DNA from: Rostratula benghalensis
Taxonomy: Eukaryota; Chordata; Aves; Charadriiformes; Rostratulidae
DNA: 64,000 bases
NCBI GenBank assembly: GCA_013399305.1
Contig: VXAI01000373.1
Span: 62,001 to 126,000, forward strand
Reading direction: 5' to 3'
Both the position numbers and the translations under genes were made by a program. The notes under the pieces were generated by a model. The model searched no databases and had not been told where the DNA came from. It was given only the letters and a program-made list of their open reading frames with translations. Shown one piece after another: positions 51,071 to 62,956 of this stretch. The first letter of the stretch is position 1. Every line of letters starts with the position of its first letter.

Positions 51071-51099
51071 AAATAAAAAAAATAAAAAAAAAAAAAAGA
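51071..51099. repeat. A-rich simple repeat
   Basis: Almost pure A with two T interruptions, including a 14-base A run. Simple sequence. Confidence 0.85.
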
Positions 51100-54000
51100 A
51101 GAAACAGAAATGTGAGGAGCAAGACCAGTGGGATTAGAGGACAGGGGTCATCTTCTGCAGTGCGCCCAGGGCAGTGCAGTGCCCAAGGCTGGCCCCAGGT
51201 ATGAAGTAGCATTTGCATTAGATGCTGAGTTGTGAGCAAACCCATCCATTCTAATCATTATTTTAGCCTTTGGCTCTTGTATTCAAGAACTGTCATGTCT
51301 TTTGCAATGTGTTTACAGCTTCTGACACATTCTGTCATTGTTGTAGGGCTTACAGTAATAGGGGTAATTCTGATCCAGGCCTTTGTTGCTAACGATAATG
51401 AATGCCAATATTTGGGCATCTTATCCAATCATCTTAATAATGGTCTGTACTGGGTAGTGATTTATAATGACTTTGTGTAACATGGGTTTGGTCCATGGCA
51501 CTATTAGGGTTTTTTTAATTATTATTATTTGAGTGAGCTATACTGATTCAGACACCAATAAAACCTTTGATTTCTATACCGTTCACTTAGGGCACCATGC
51601 TGTATTCCATTTTCCTTGACTTCCCAACATTATTTATCATTTCAATAAATGTCAGTGATCTAGAAGCCATTGATCAGAACTTTCAGGTACATTGATTGAG
51701 AGGGAGAAAAAAATATAAAGCAAAACAATCCATAGACTTCCTATAAATAAACACATCAAATGCTTCCATTTTAAATGAGCTTCCATGCTGCTTCTTTTCA
51801 TTTTCATAAGGTTTTACATTTTGGAATGACAAAGTCATTTGTCAAGTTATCAAATAATATATAGGAAAGGCCTAATGCTAGTTATTTTAGCTAGGATCAT
51901 TTTGCCATGGATATCTCTGTCTTGCTTTCTCAAGTTCTTTCTGTCTTTCTCAGACTGAGTTCATACGGGTTACAGTAATGGACACAAAAATACTATATGC
52001 TTTTCCTGTTGCTATAATATATCCTGACAAAGGAGATGCCCAGGCATCTGTTCTAGGAAGTGTCTTCCTGTAATGTTCATACACCTGCCTGTAACGTCAC
52101 AGGTCCTCTGATCCTTCAGAATTGCAAGCTGAACCGCAGCACTTAAACTTTATTTGAAAAGCACTGAAATTGTTTTAAGTGAACACATAAAAGTAGGGGG
52201 AGGGCAACTAATCAGTATATTGTTATTGTGACACATTTGGTTGCCTTTTAGAAAATGCATTCATAATTTTCTGTTTGACGTGATCTCAGCATCCAGTAAA
52301 AAACTGAGAATTTTTCATCGTACTGACAGGACTCCATTAATAAAACAACAATCTTTTGTGTGTAGTAATCTTTAATCTTATTTTGTCACACACTTCTCAG
52401 TAGCATTTCCAGTCGTTTTACAGTATAATTTATGGCACTGAAACAACTCTCTGCCCTGAAAAAGGTCAGTCTGTCAAGGTTTACTTGTCTTTGAAGAAAA
52501 GTAATAGAGCATTATTTATGAAGCAAAGAATACGCTTCAATACTTTAATCAATCAGAAAGATACTTGCGTTATTGTATCTTTTGCCAAAAAATACCATGA
52601 GCAAAGGATACATCAACCTTGCATTCTCTTTTATGTCACAAAAAGCCTTTTACCTTTTATGTCTCCTTCTCCTTTTGTGTTTACTGCACTATGAAAATAA
52701 CAAGGCTGATGATGTCTGATATCTGGGAACAATTTGTAAATTATGAGAATAGGGATTGATCTTATCTGAAGAGCAGATAGTCTCCGGACAGATTAACTAG
52801 AGGTATCCACTGTGCTCATCACAATAATTTCATCTGATAAAATGTTGGGGTTCCGGGTCATGTGATGTAAACTGACATCTCTAGAGAAAAAACTGTAAAG
52901 GTTTAACAGACCTTTAGGGTACCTCAAAGATGATAGACTTAAGGCATAACCACATTTGGTACCCATATGTTTGTAGACGTCAACATGAGCACGACTTAGA
53001 AGATGCAATGTGGGGAAACAAATTGGTACTTCATTAGAAAAAACAGTCACACTTTAAATTAAGTCTCTCAAATAAGAATTTAATTTAGGTTTAGTAAGAC
53101 AGCTTTATGTGAATGAAATGCCAATACATTATTTGAACTGCTCTGTTGATGTTTAACAAGTGTGTAATAAGATACATATTATGTATTAGTTGTTAGATAC
53201 TAACAAGTATTTTTTGCTAATTAGTCCCTATCTGGCATGAAACATCTATTACAAGTGGGATGAGTTCCTTCTTGCTTAAATAGCTACCCAATGAAATCTG
53301 TTTCCTTCCCAGGAATTGCTAAAAGTCACTTGTCAACTACATCCATAAGGTACTCAATTACTAGCTGAAGTCCTCTGCATTTTACTCTTGCTGTACCATC
53401 TGCTTTACTCACAGAGTTCCTGTTCCAAAGAGATGGACGTTATCTCTCTGTTAAATCCCTGTTGCAGTCCAGACAAGGTTGACAGAAACCTGAACTCTGT
53501 CTGAATTTTCATGATAATTCAAAGCAAATTAGATGTCTGTACTACACATAAGTTCAGCCAGTGATCACGGAGTCCTCTTTTACATGTGTGTGTGCCTGAG
53601 CACTCAAAAGGGAAGCAAATGTCCTAAACCCAAAGACCAGATCCAAAGTAGATGCAAAATATCTGCAACACCATCAACAAGATTTGTCAGCACTTCCATA
53701 TCTTAAGAAGATGATCAGAAGATAAAAGCCCATGCCGATAGGTGGACTAATATCACTACCAATGGGCTTTCTGTCAGATCAATACTTGGAAAGGAAACAC
53801 TGGCAAAGTGTGCAGACAATGTTACTATCTCCTATTGATTTTTTATCCTCTTGGTGCATATGTAGACTCTCAAGGTGAGCAGATGGTTCTTTCACAGTTA
53901 GTGGAGACTGCTATCTCAGTTAAGTCTAACAAACAAAATTTTGGGTGGCATACTACCAAAACATACCAACACTTAAGTGTGGTGGATCTGTTTGTTAAAA

Positions 54001-57000
54001 AAAAGATTTGCCTATTTCACTTCTGATAAAATAGCTTTTAAGATTTAGCATACATAATGAAGGCATATTCTGTCTTTGCAGGACATCTGACTGCAGACCT
54101 ATTTGCAGCAAACAAGTTTATTATCCTGCAAACATGAATATACACCATGAACTTTGCTTTCTGCTGCTGATATTTTAAATTAGCAAATCTTGGGTAACAC
54201 AAGAAAGAGGGAAATGGGAATATTGATTGCCAAATAAGCATGGGGCTGGACAGAGGGCATTAAATTAAATAGTGGCATAAAAGCTTGCTTGATTGTGACA
54301 AGTAGTAGTTCTGAAACGTGAAATAAGAATTGTATTAAGTACGCAAATAGCCAAATAACCAAGCAAAAATGAGTCAATAGGGTGTTAAAAATGTGACCTA
54401 CCTGAGCACTCTCAAGTAGAGATAGAACACAAGAACAGTGACAGGATCTCATGGTGGAAGTTGATATGAAGAGTTACACGAATAATTTTAAAGCATCAGT
54501 CGTGACTGAACGGGACCTTGCAGATAGAGGTGAGCATGTCCTAAATTGGTTCGGGATAATGAGGGCCAAATTGTTCCATGCTTTACAAGAGCAATCTCTA
54601 AAGCATGGTGCCAATGTCTGGTGTTGCACTTTAAGTGCCAGTGGCATGGAGCTGAAATGTCATAACCAGCTCAAGATCCAATGGTTTGCTTTCTTTTGTC
54701 ACAGTTTGGTATAATTCCTCTGTAAACCACAATCCCCTGCAATGAATGAATCACTTCCAGAAACTCAAATGGGCCTTGGAACAAATCCCTGGAACATGGC
54801 ACCTGTTTTTCATACTCAAATTAAAATAAAATTAAAAAAAAAGAGAGAGACAAAAGCAATTATAAAGTTAAAAAATCTATTACAGAACAATTTTGTAAAA
54901 ACTGTCTTAGGTTTGTGTTTGTATTTTAAAATATCTTCCAACATTCCATTTAGATCTTGCAGAGCATGTCTGTGTGAAGTGTTACCAGACTTTAATTTTC
55001 ATTTGCTATTTCCATTTATTTCCAATTCCAGACTCCTTTTGCATTTTAAGATCTGGTCTGTAGATGTAGTTCAGATCAGGACTGTGTGTTAAACCATTTT
55101 CATTACAACTTTTATCCTTCCTGTCCACCTCGTTTCTATTATGTACCAGGCAGAATTTTTCTAAGTAAAACCAGACATTTCAAGACGGGAAAATATTGCC
55201 CTCTGCAAAGGTGTGTTAGATTTTTTCTTCAATTGTACTTTCTGTTTAAGAAAAATATACCAGGAGAATATGAAAAGGAAATAAAAGTGTGAACGACACA
55301 AGCAAGGACTGCATTCTGTGTGATAAAGATAGTAACAAGAAAGGGTCTGTTGGTTTATACTGTTTCCCATTCTTGATACAATCATTGTCTCAAGAACAGA
55401 TTCATATTCTGCATCATTTTCCGTTACCTTTATAGTCTTTCTTACGAGAATGAGGAATGAAAATTTTAATGCCTCATATATTCTGTGAATTACTGTAGGC
55501 GAGTATGCTGTACTGCTTTGATCTTTCCTATATTCTGTGGTTTGATTGGGTCGTGATGTGAATGGAAAGCAGCACAAAACAAATCACTTTCTGAGAGAAC
55601 AATTGCAATGCGAATAGGTACAGAAAGAAAAAGGTACCAGTTCAGCCCATTCCATTATGCAGTAGATTGGGTAGAAACAGAGTTGAAATATCTGCTTTTA
55701 GAGGTACTAAAGATTATCTCAATTTTTGGGTTAACCAACCTCTCAATTCCTAGCAAAAATTTTGACTGGATGTTCATAATCTGAATATAACTGTCTAGAC
55801 TTAGATCCAGCATTGCTTTATTAAAGTTCAGCAGTGCTATATTGCAGAAGGAATGGGGAGATGAAGAGAGACATAAAGGAAATTAAAATATTAAAAAGAA
55901 AATAAAGCAGTTGAAGAATTAAACATGTCTTAACTGCCTTAAAAATTCTGCACCATGTGTGTAGTCACAGCTGGAAAATAACCAAGCAGGAGGAAAGGCA
56001 GGGGGAGAGACTGAGGCAAAGGGGAAGGCTGGGTTACCCCTGGGCAGAACTAGCCCTGTACATTTCCTCTTTCCTGTGGCTTTTCCCTCACTGAGGGTTT
56101 TCCCTCACCAAGGTGTGACTTTGTCCCTGCCTGCCCCATGCCCTGTGCTCCCTCAGCCACTGGAGCACTGCAGTTGGAAATCATAAAGGCAGCTTGTGCC
56201 TGCAGTGGGTAACAGCATCTTCAGCAAACATCAGGGACACCAGACTTCTCCTTTCTTCTTTGCACTGAACCCTGTCTCCAATTAGCCCTGGGTTTTGTGC
56301 ACTGTGTTTAGGAAAGTATATGGACAGTTTTTAACACTGGCAAAGACCTACAGTGAAAGGTATTATTCCAGTTTTGCGTGGAGCAATAAGCAAAAGGAAA
56401 GAGGGGGTAGGAGACAAAAAATTATGCACCGCTTGCTGCAACTGACCATACCCGTGATTAGAGCCAGCCACTTTTGAATAGGGCAAAAATATAGATTGGG
56501 TTGTATTACAGATTTGAAGCAAGCTTTTCCCTGAGTCTGAAACCAGCAGATGGTTTGTGCTAGGTGTTTAGATGTGGCACTTACACCATTTGTAAATCCG
56601 TCCTCTGCGACATCCCTGTGTTTATATTCCATATCCCTGTGTACACGTTTCCCTATTCAGGGGGAATTGCATAACTATATTTTAAAGACAAAAAAATATT
56701 GCATCTATATTATAATATCTAAATCTACTACATGCAAAATACATACAGCTCTGGAAAGATTTTAATGAGTTCTTTAAATGTTCACTTCACTACTTAGATT
56801 TTAATATGTAACAATAGATCAAAACTGTGATGTAATTCAGAGTGTAACCCTGATAGACTTCATATACAATTACTTTACATGGTTATCTTGTAAGTATTCT
56901 CACCGACTGTGTTTGCTAATCTGTGTGAAAACAGTACAATAAAATCTACCTCTCCATGAGCAAAGACAAAGCTACCACACCTCCTGTGAAACCAGTGTTA

Positions 57001-59049
57001 CATTTGACTCCTCTCCTCTCTTTTCACCCATGCACATGTACTTTAATAGTGAAGAGAATGAGTGCTGTATCAGACACAAAAGAGATTATTTTTTCAGGAC
57101 GCTGAATGCATATAACAAATACTAGTGGTTCTCTATTTTCAGAGTGAAAAGCAAATGTCTGTATTAAAGTGATGGATTGCAGACAGCATAATATGCTACA
57201 ACAAAGCCATGGTTGTTTGTATAACATTTATAATACCTTTACTTTCTTTACCATGACTCTTGTTAAAACCTTTGAATACTGCAAGCTTCTCCATTCTTTC
57301 TTGCCCATGACATAGTTTGCTTTATTTCAGGCTTTATAACCACCTGTGTATATTACCAGTCACAAAGAAAAATCTTTTCTTAGCTACTCTTGGCTCAGGC
57401 ACCACAGTCAAGCGATGCACTACATCACATACCCACAACTGTGTCCAGGTCGCTGTGTCCAAATAACACAAGTAGGGGCTTTTAATCTAGATGTAGGACT
57501 GCTTCCATGGTGAATATGGTCTTTGCATCAGCTCTTTGAATGCAAACCAAATGATATCTGCCTGGCACTGTCTTATCAGTCTCATCTATTATTACCACAT
57601 ACCTTGAAAGGTCCACATTTGTTCCGGTTTCCTTTCGGACATTCCTCTCTTGTTCCTTCATCCCATCTTTGTCATTTTGCTTTGTCATGTCTTACTCTGC
57701 AGGCTGTTTCCTAATTGCCATTAAAGTAGATTTTTCAATTTGCATTTGCAAAATCCTACAGAAGTTTATTTGAGAAAAGATAAACTTGGCAAACCTTTGG
57801 CTAAAATGTTTTTGGCATGATAAAAAACAAGCACATTTTTACTTCTCTATTTTGCTATGGCTCTATGAGCCCAGAGACATTTCAGCTTTTTGTTCCACTT
57901 TTCCCATCTTGTTTCAGTGCTCCCATTTCAATTTCTGACTTCAATGTTTTATTCTGAGGATTTGTTGTTTGTTCCCCCCTATCCCCCTCCCTCCTTTGTT
58001 TCATTCCAGCATTGTACATTTAGTTTCCAATTTTGTTTTGACTTAGTGCTGGGATATTTCCACGACTTTCTCATACTGTCCTATTTTTATTTACTTTTTA
58101 TTCAGATGAGTATGAATCATTTAAAATTGCTTCAGTGTAGCCACTTAAAGTCATACTTGAAGTCAGTTGGTCCTCATGAGGAAGAGCTTATTAATTAGTT
58201 TGTTTGAAGATGTGCCTGGTTGCAGCCCCAAATCAGAGTAAAGATGATGCTTAGTGAAAGCAATATAGGAAGTGAAAGCACTTAAGAGAGATTCTCTCAG
58301 CATAGTAGACAGCTATTGTTTTTCTGTGACCCCCACTGCAGAACTGGACTGATGTTTAGTTCACAACATAGAAATTATGCATTTCATTCACTTTCCCACT
58401 CCAAAACCTTGCTCTTTCCCTAACGAAAAAGGTGCAATAAAGCAGTAAGGTAGCAGTATAGCAGTACCCCCCAAAGGCATTTTTTTTCATCCCAATGCCA
58501 GTTCCAACAGCAATGTCCATACTTTGCTTTTCCAGCCACATCCTGGGTTACAACAGTGATTTTGAGAACCAGCAGCACGGGGCTGGGCAGCAGCAGCCTT
58601 GTTTTGTGGACTCTCCCACAGGATAGCTCTGGTGCAAACTGGTTAGGTACAAAATCTGGGAAAGGAAGGTACAGCAGACACAGGAAATTAAGAGGGAAGA
58701 CATGTGTGATGCAGCTGGCTGGGTGCAGGAGGTAATTTCAAAGAGGGAGAAAAATAAATAAATAAAAAAGGTTAAGCAACCTTCAGCCAACAGAAATTTG
58801 CCTCCCTAAACCATCTGCTTTGGTCTATGGACAGCAAGTAAGCTATGGTCTGAGCTATGCAGCCTCTGAACTGTAATTGGGTATGGTCCTGCTTCAGATG
58901 CTCCGTTGCTGCGGTCTGAGGTGGTTGTGGAAGACAAATTCTTGCACCCTCTTCACTCCCACTCCTGTACTTCAGTGAAATTATATGACAAAATGGCTAC
59001 CTACAAAATGTCTGCTTCCCACTTCTGAACTCAAAATAAACCTGAAGAA
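51100..59049. other. Unassigned non-coding stretch
   Basis: Eight kilobases of mostly AT-rich sequence without a recognised gene, RNA or transposon. The part from about 55980 to 56290 is G+C-richer and contains a doubled TTTTCCCTCAC word. At 58438-58467 the word AGCAGTA occurs three times. Frames up to 138 codons (reverse, 55161-55577) show no domain. Confidence 0.5.
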
Positions 59050-59450
59050 ATTTAATTCCTAATTTTCTGCAGGAAGTGTTTTAGCTACATTTTAATGCGG
59101 ATAAGGCATTTGAATTAATCATTTCAGCATATGAAAAGCAGTTAGCGGGGGACATTTGGGTTTCATCAAAGAATCGGAAATTCTGATTCTTCACCTTTTC
59201 CATATTATAGCAAGATCACCTTTGTGAGGTGAATTTTTCATTTTCATTCTTTGTAGTGTGTTTTTCCCAAGCTTCCTGGAATCGTTCATTTATCAAACGT
59301 AATGCGATTACTTCATGTCACATTTTAAAATCCTCAGTTTAAGAACTTAATTTGCAAGCACTTTGCAATTTAGTCAAAGAAGTAGTATACTTAAAATCAA
59401 CAATGCTAACCTTGTAGGTGTTAAAGATGAATCACAATATCAGGCCTGAC
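59050..59450. promoter_or_regulatory. Candidate conserved enhancer block with a paired-class homeodomain dimer site
   Basis: Complex, repeat-free sequence. TAATGCGATTA at 59300-59310 fits TAAT-N3-ATTA, the P3 dimer site bound by paired-class homeodomains, and extends to GTAAT/ATTAC arms (59299-59311). A 23-bp near-perfect palindrome with one mismatch lies at 59169-59191 (arms AAGAATCGGAA and TTCTGATTCTT around a central A). TCACCT and AGGTGA form another small inverted repeat near 59216-59232. The arrangement resembles a developmental enhancer; cross-species conservation is not testable here. Confidence 0.3.
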
Positions 59451-59499
59451 AATTCTATCTTAAAGATGTATACCATTCATGTTGGAACTGTATAAGATT

Positions 59500-59600
59500 G
59501 TTTGAATTAGCCTACAAGATCCTCAGGGCAGGAGACACATCTTTGTCTACATTTGAAGAGTGTGCACAGACAATTGGCTCCTGATAAATAATACAAAACA
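59500..59600 (+). mobile_element. Fossil L2-like 3' tail fragment
   Basis: TTAGCCTACAAGATCCTCAG, GGCAGGAGACACATCTTTGT and CTACATTTGAAGAGTGTGCA, then CAATTGGCTCCTGATAAATA, follow in order the widespread vertebrate L2-type tail (TTAGATTGTAAGCTCCT, GGGGCAGGGACTGTCT, TTTGTACAGCGCCTAGCACA, GGGGCTCCTGATAAATAATA). L2 and its SINE partners share this tail, so LINE versus SINE origin cannot be told from 100 bp. Confidence 0.55.
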
Positions 59601-61207
59601 ATTACCTAACTATAGGATACAGAAATTTGCAAGGAAATGAAATTTCAGGTTGCCTGTAGAGAAATGCTCAGAAAACACATCTCAAGAAATGAAAGGTGGA
59701 GGACAGGAGAAACAATTGTTTTACTTTACAACAATCCTGGGGTTGGAGGTTCAAGGATGGGCATTGTCAAATTAATTCCATTTTAGTTAGCATGGCATTA
59801 AAATGAACCGTGAAGGTTTCTAGGGATTAATAGCAAAGAAATAGAAATCTTCCTTTTTTTTACATAAAAAGAGATAAAAACTTTTCAGGTTTGTACCATT
59901 CCCTTTTGCTAGAGATAAGAATTCTGATTTACTGTCTGTCTGTAATCAAGATGATGTGACCTTTAGTGGATTAATATCTCCCCCTTTTCCTAACTAATCT
60001 TCTCTAATAGCAAAGGAAGGTATTTTGGGGTATAAAAAAACACTCTTGGGGATTGGAACTGGTCATAAGAAAAAGCAAAATCATTATGGCAGGATATAGA
60101 GAGGTGTTAAAATCTTACACGGAAATTCATAATCATGGCATACAGAAGGATTTTTTTCCCAGTGATATGGTTTTCACTTTATTATTTCTTTGCTAAACAA
60201 ACTGCAATACACTGCAGTAAAATTTACACAGAAACCTGCCAAAAAATCCATACTCTAAAGCCAGCTCATACGTATATAAACAATAACTCTCCAAATCAGC
60301 TGCCTGTCCCTCATGTCCCAGGAATAGATTAATTCTGGAAGAAAATAGCAGATTTTAGGTGCTAGTTTTTCTCAGCAGTTCCACTGAAGATAACGACCAA
60401 ATTCCTGTTGGAAATTAAAAGATGCCCTCCTGGTAGGACCGCGGAACAGCATATTTATCCCAGAATTGCTGTTTTCTCACTCAGCTCCACTTATGTTTTG
60501 AGTTTATAGAGCTGTGTTTAAAACTTGTCACTATTTTTATATCTTTAACCATATTCTCTAGAAATCTTCTTCTCAGGAAGTTCTACCTTTCTACCACAAA
60601 CACCTATGTAGGATGTCATGAGTCTGGAATTAAGTTAGATTTCTGTGTTATTTTATTTTGCACGCTTTTTCTATTTATAAAGATTTGCTATTTTTCCTGT
60701 CTCCAAATTCTCAGAGACATTAAGATTTTGGCTTGGATGGATTTCATCCATCTGACTATCATTTGTGTTTCTCTTCAGACATCAGAATCAACACAGTTTC
60801 TTCTGATAAGGTCAGTATTTTACAGCTTCTAGACATCTGCTATGCTACCCAACTTTCAAAGAGGGAGAGAAGCCAAAGAATGGTGTATACAGGACTGGGG
60901 CAAAAGGAAGATACGCAATCCCAGTCATCATCTAAGAAGGGGAAATGGCTATCTTAATTAGTGCTTTAAATAAAATTTGCTAAGAAACATTCCAGCTATC
61001 AGCAGAGATATTCCACACAACTAGCTGGTGTGAAATAAATGCAAGATGACAGGCTAACGCATACTAAACGTCAACACATCCGTGACTTCTCAGTCAGTTT
61101 TGACCAGTGCAGAAATTTACCCTCAAAGCACTGGAGAACCTGCCTTTTCTCAGAGACAAGGAGAAAATGGATTTCTGTAAGGAAGTGGGTGAGTCAACTC
61201 AGCATTT
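59601..61207. other. Unassigned non-coding stretch
   Basis: No gene or repeat family recognised; only short frames. Confidence 0.5.
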
Positions 61208-62050
61208 TCATAGATTTATTCATAGATTCATAGCACAGGAGTCCAGAAGGGACTATTGCATAGTCTAGTCTGACCTCCTGTAAATCATAGGTCATTAAGT
61301 TTCATTCAGCTTCCCCTGTAACAAGCCCAACAGTTTTGCGTTTTGTTAGAACACCTTTCCTGCTCAAGTAAGAAGTATTTATTTGAAGATGTGCAGAGGC
61401 AGAAAAGCCAACATTCCCCTTAAGATTTGGTTCTAATGATTTATGACATTCCTTAAGAAGTATTTGTGCTTTATTTTTAATTGGAATTTTGCTTGTCTTA
61501 CGCTTTGAGCTGTTTTGATCCTGTTGTGCCTTTCCCTGTTAGATTAAATTATCTATTAATATTTACTATTTTCTCTCCAGCACTTGGGTTTGCCATCAAG
61601 ATCTTAGAACTCTGTCTTTATTAAAGTGAATAAGCCAGACTCTAAATGTCTCACTGTGAGGTGTCTTCTCAGGACCTATAATATTTTTGTATTCCAATTT
61701 TCCTTCTCTAATTTCTCTCATTTTCTGAAGTGTGGAATTAAGGATTAGTTTCCTATTAACCTCACCAGAACTGTACATCAGGCTGTCACCTGACTACTGT
61801 TAATTACTTTTCCCATTATTTGTCCCTGAATCATAAGCAGCCCTTTCTTCCATCATACCACCACAAACTCATATGCAAGCACATATGCACTATATTTTCA
61901 CAGCTTTATAAGATATATATCTGTGCTCTGATTCTCCCTCCAGTCTTCATCCTCTTTTTCTCTGAATGCATAACTTTGCATTTAGGTGTATTAAAACCAG
62001 ATTTTTTCCAATATGATCTGTCTCATCCAGTATCTCTGTAAGCCCAAATT
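61208..62050 (-). mobile_element. Ancient CR1-type LINE, long 3' portion, inverted
   Basis: The reverse complement is the 3' part of an old turtle/crocodilian-type CR1. On the forward strand the order is: tail TTCATAGATTCATAG (61219-61233), CCAGAAGGGACTATTGCATA (61243-61262), GTCTAGTCTGACCTCCTGTA (61263-61282), GTGCCTTTCCCTGTTAGATT (61526-61545), ACCAGAACTGTACATCAGGC (about 61763) and AACTTTGCATTTAGGTGTAT then TAAAACCAG (61972-62000), ending near CATCCAGTATCTCTGTA. The spacing between blocks is right for a single co-linear copy of about 840 bp. The coding part is full of stops. This is the longest fossil element in the window. Confidence 0.75.
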
Positions 62051-62249
62051 CCATCTACACAACAGGTTCTAAGAGCAAAAGCAAAATGAGGGTGTCTATA
62101 AATAAAGCTACAGCGGGTCATGAAAAGTGCTGCATATAATAAATATTATCAATATAGTGACAAAAGAAAATATATGAAGAACTCATAAATAATACCCTTA
62201 CAGAAACACAGAGCTATATTGGGCTTGTGTGGCAAGATTTTGGTAGTGA

Positions 62250-62395
62250 GTGTCAAGTGGTGTCCCTCAAGGGTCTGTGCTGGGTACTGTTTAACTTTTT
62301 TATCAACAATATAGACAGAGGGATTGAGCACACCATCAGCAAGTTTGCAGATGACACCAAGCTGTGAGGTGCTGTCAATTCACCAGAGGGACGGG
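62250..62395 (+). mobile_element. CR1 LINE reverse-transcriptase fragment, forward piece of a tail-to-tail pair
   Basis: About 146 bp encoding the catalytic core of CR1 reverse transcriptase with small frame breaks: SGVPQGSVLG (from about 62257), INNIDRGIEHTISKFADDTK (about 62301-62360, with the FADD catalytic aspartates) and GAVNSPEG. It stops abruptly at about 62395, where a CR1 piece in the opposite orientation begins. Its left edge is also abrupt. It is too short to be functional. Confidence 0.8.
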
Positions 62396-62460
62396 ATTGT
62401 TGATAAAATTTCTAAACAGTACCAGTCCCAGCATGGACCCTTGAGGGACACCACTTGTCA
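62250..62460. repeat. Inverted repeat, arms of about 61 and 65 bp, formed by the two CR1 pieces
   Basis: Arm one is 62250-62310 and arm two 62396-62460, separated by about 85 bp. They share CAAGTGGTGTCCCTCAAGGG exactly (20 bases, in opposite orientation), and most flanking positions match after one small indel (about 4 bp) and scattered substitutions. Single-stranded DNA or RNA from here could fold into a long hairpin. Confidence 0.8.
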
Positions 62461-62847
62461 CCACTCTCCATCTGGACCTCAAGCCATTAAGTACCACTCT
62501 CTGGATGCGACCATCCAGCCCATTCCTTATCCACTGAACAGTCCACCCATGAAATCCATATCCCTCCAATTTGGTGAGCAGGATGTTGGGGGGGACCATG
62601 TAAAAATCCTTGCAAAAGTCCAAATAGGTCATAATCCATAGATGACATGAATGTGACCTTATCTACTGACATAGTCACCCTATCATAGAAGGCCACTAGG
62701 TTAGTCAGGCAGAACCTGCTCCTAGTAAAGCCATGCTGGCTCTCCTGAATCATCTCCCTGTCCAACATGTGCCCAAGCATGGCATCTAAAAGGATTTGTT
62801 CCATGGTCTTCCCGGGCATAGAGATGAGGCTGACAAAGGCTGACATC
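62396..62847 (-). mobile_element. CR1 LINE reverse-transcriptase fragment, reverse piece of a tail-to-tail pair
   Basis: On the reverse strand this reads [50 protein letters not shown], then after a frameshift [40 protein letters not shown] and [13 protein letters not shown] with a last block at FINN. This is the palm part of CR1 reverse transcriptase from upstream of the FADD motif to just short of it. The end at 62396 meets the forward piece, and the overlapping SGVPQGS-to-INN segment is present in both, giving a large inverted repeat. The YLDFCKDF block keeps one catalytic aspartate. The frame is broken at least once. Confidence 0.85.
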
Positions 62848-62956
62848 TTCTTTGGGAGAGCAAGAGACTATGTCTTCCCTGTCCAGCTGAAGATAGGAAA
62901 TAATAAAACAGCTTGGTAGGCACCTGACATCCAACCAAGATCAACCCACCACAACA
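62848..62956 (-). mobile_element. Truncated endogenous-retrovirus LTR, 5' end
   Basis: On the reverse strand this begins TGTTGTGGTGGGTTGATC, then TTGGTTGGATGTCAGGTGCC, TACCAAGCTG and TCAGCTGGACAGGGAAGA. These match the start of a common avian ERV LTR (TGTGGTGGGTTGACC, GGCTGGATGCCAGGTGCCCA, CTCAGCTGGACAGGGG). Only about 109 bp remain. It breaks off where the reverse-strand CR1 begins, and both lie in the same orientation. No retroviral gene is present. Confidence 0.65.

Noticed and set aside
62324..62641. 105-codon forward frame crossing the CR1 inverted repeat
   Set aside because: It is the antisense shadow of the reverse-strand CR1 reverse transcriptase, and begins within the forward piece.
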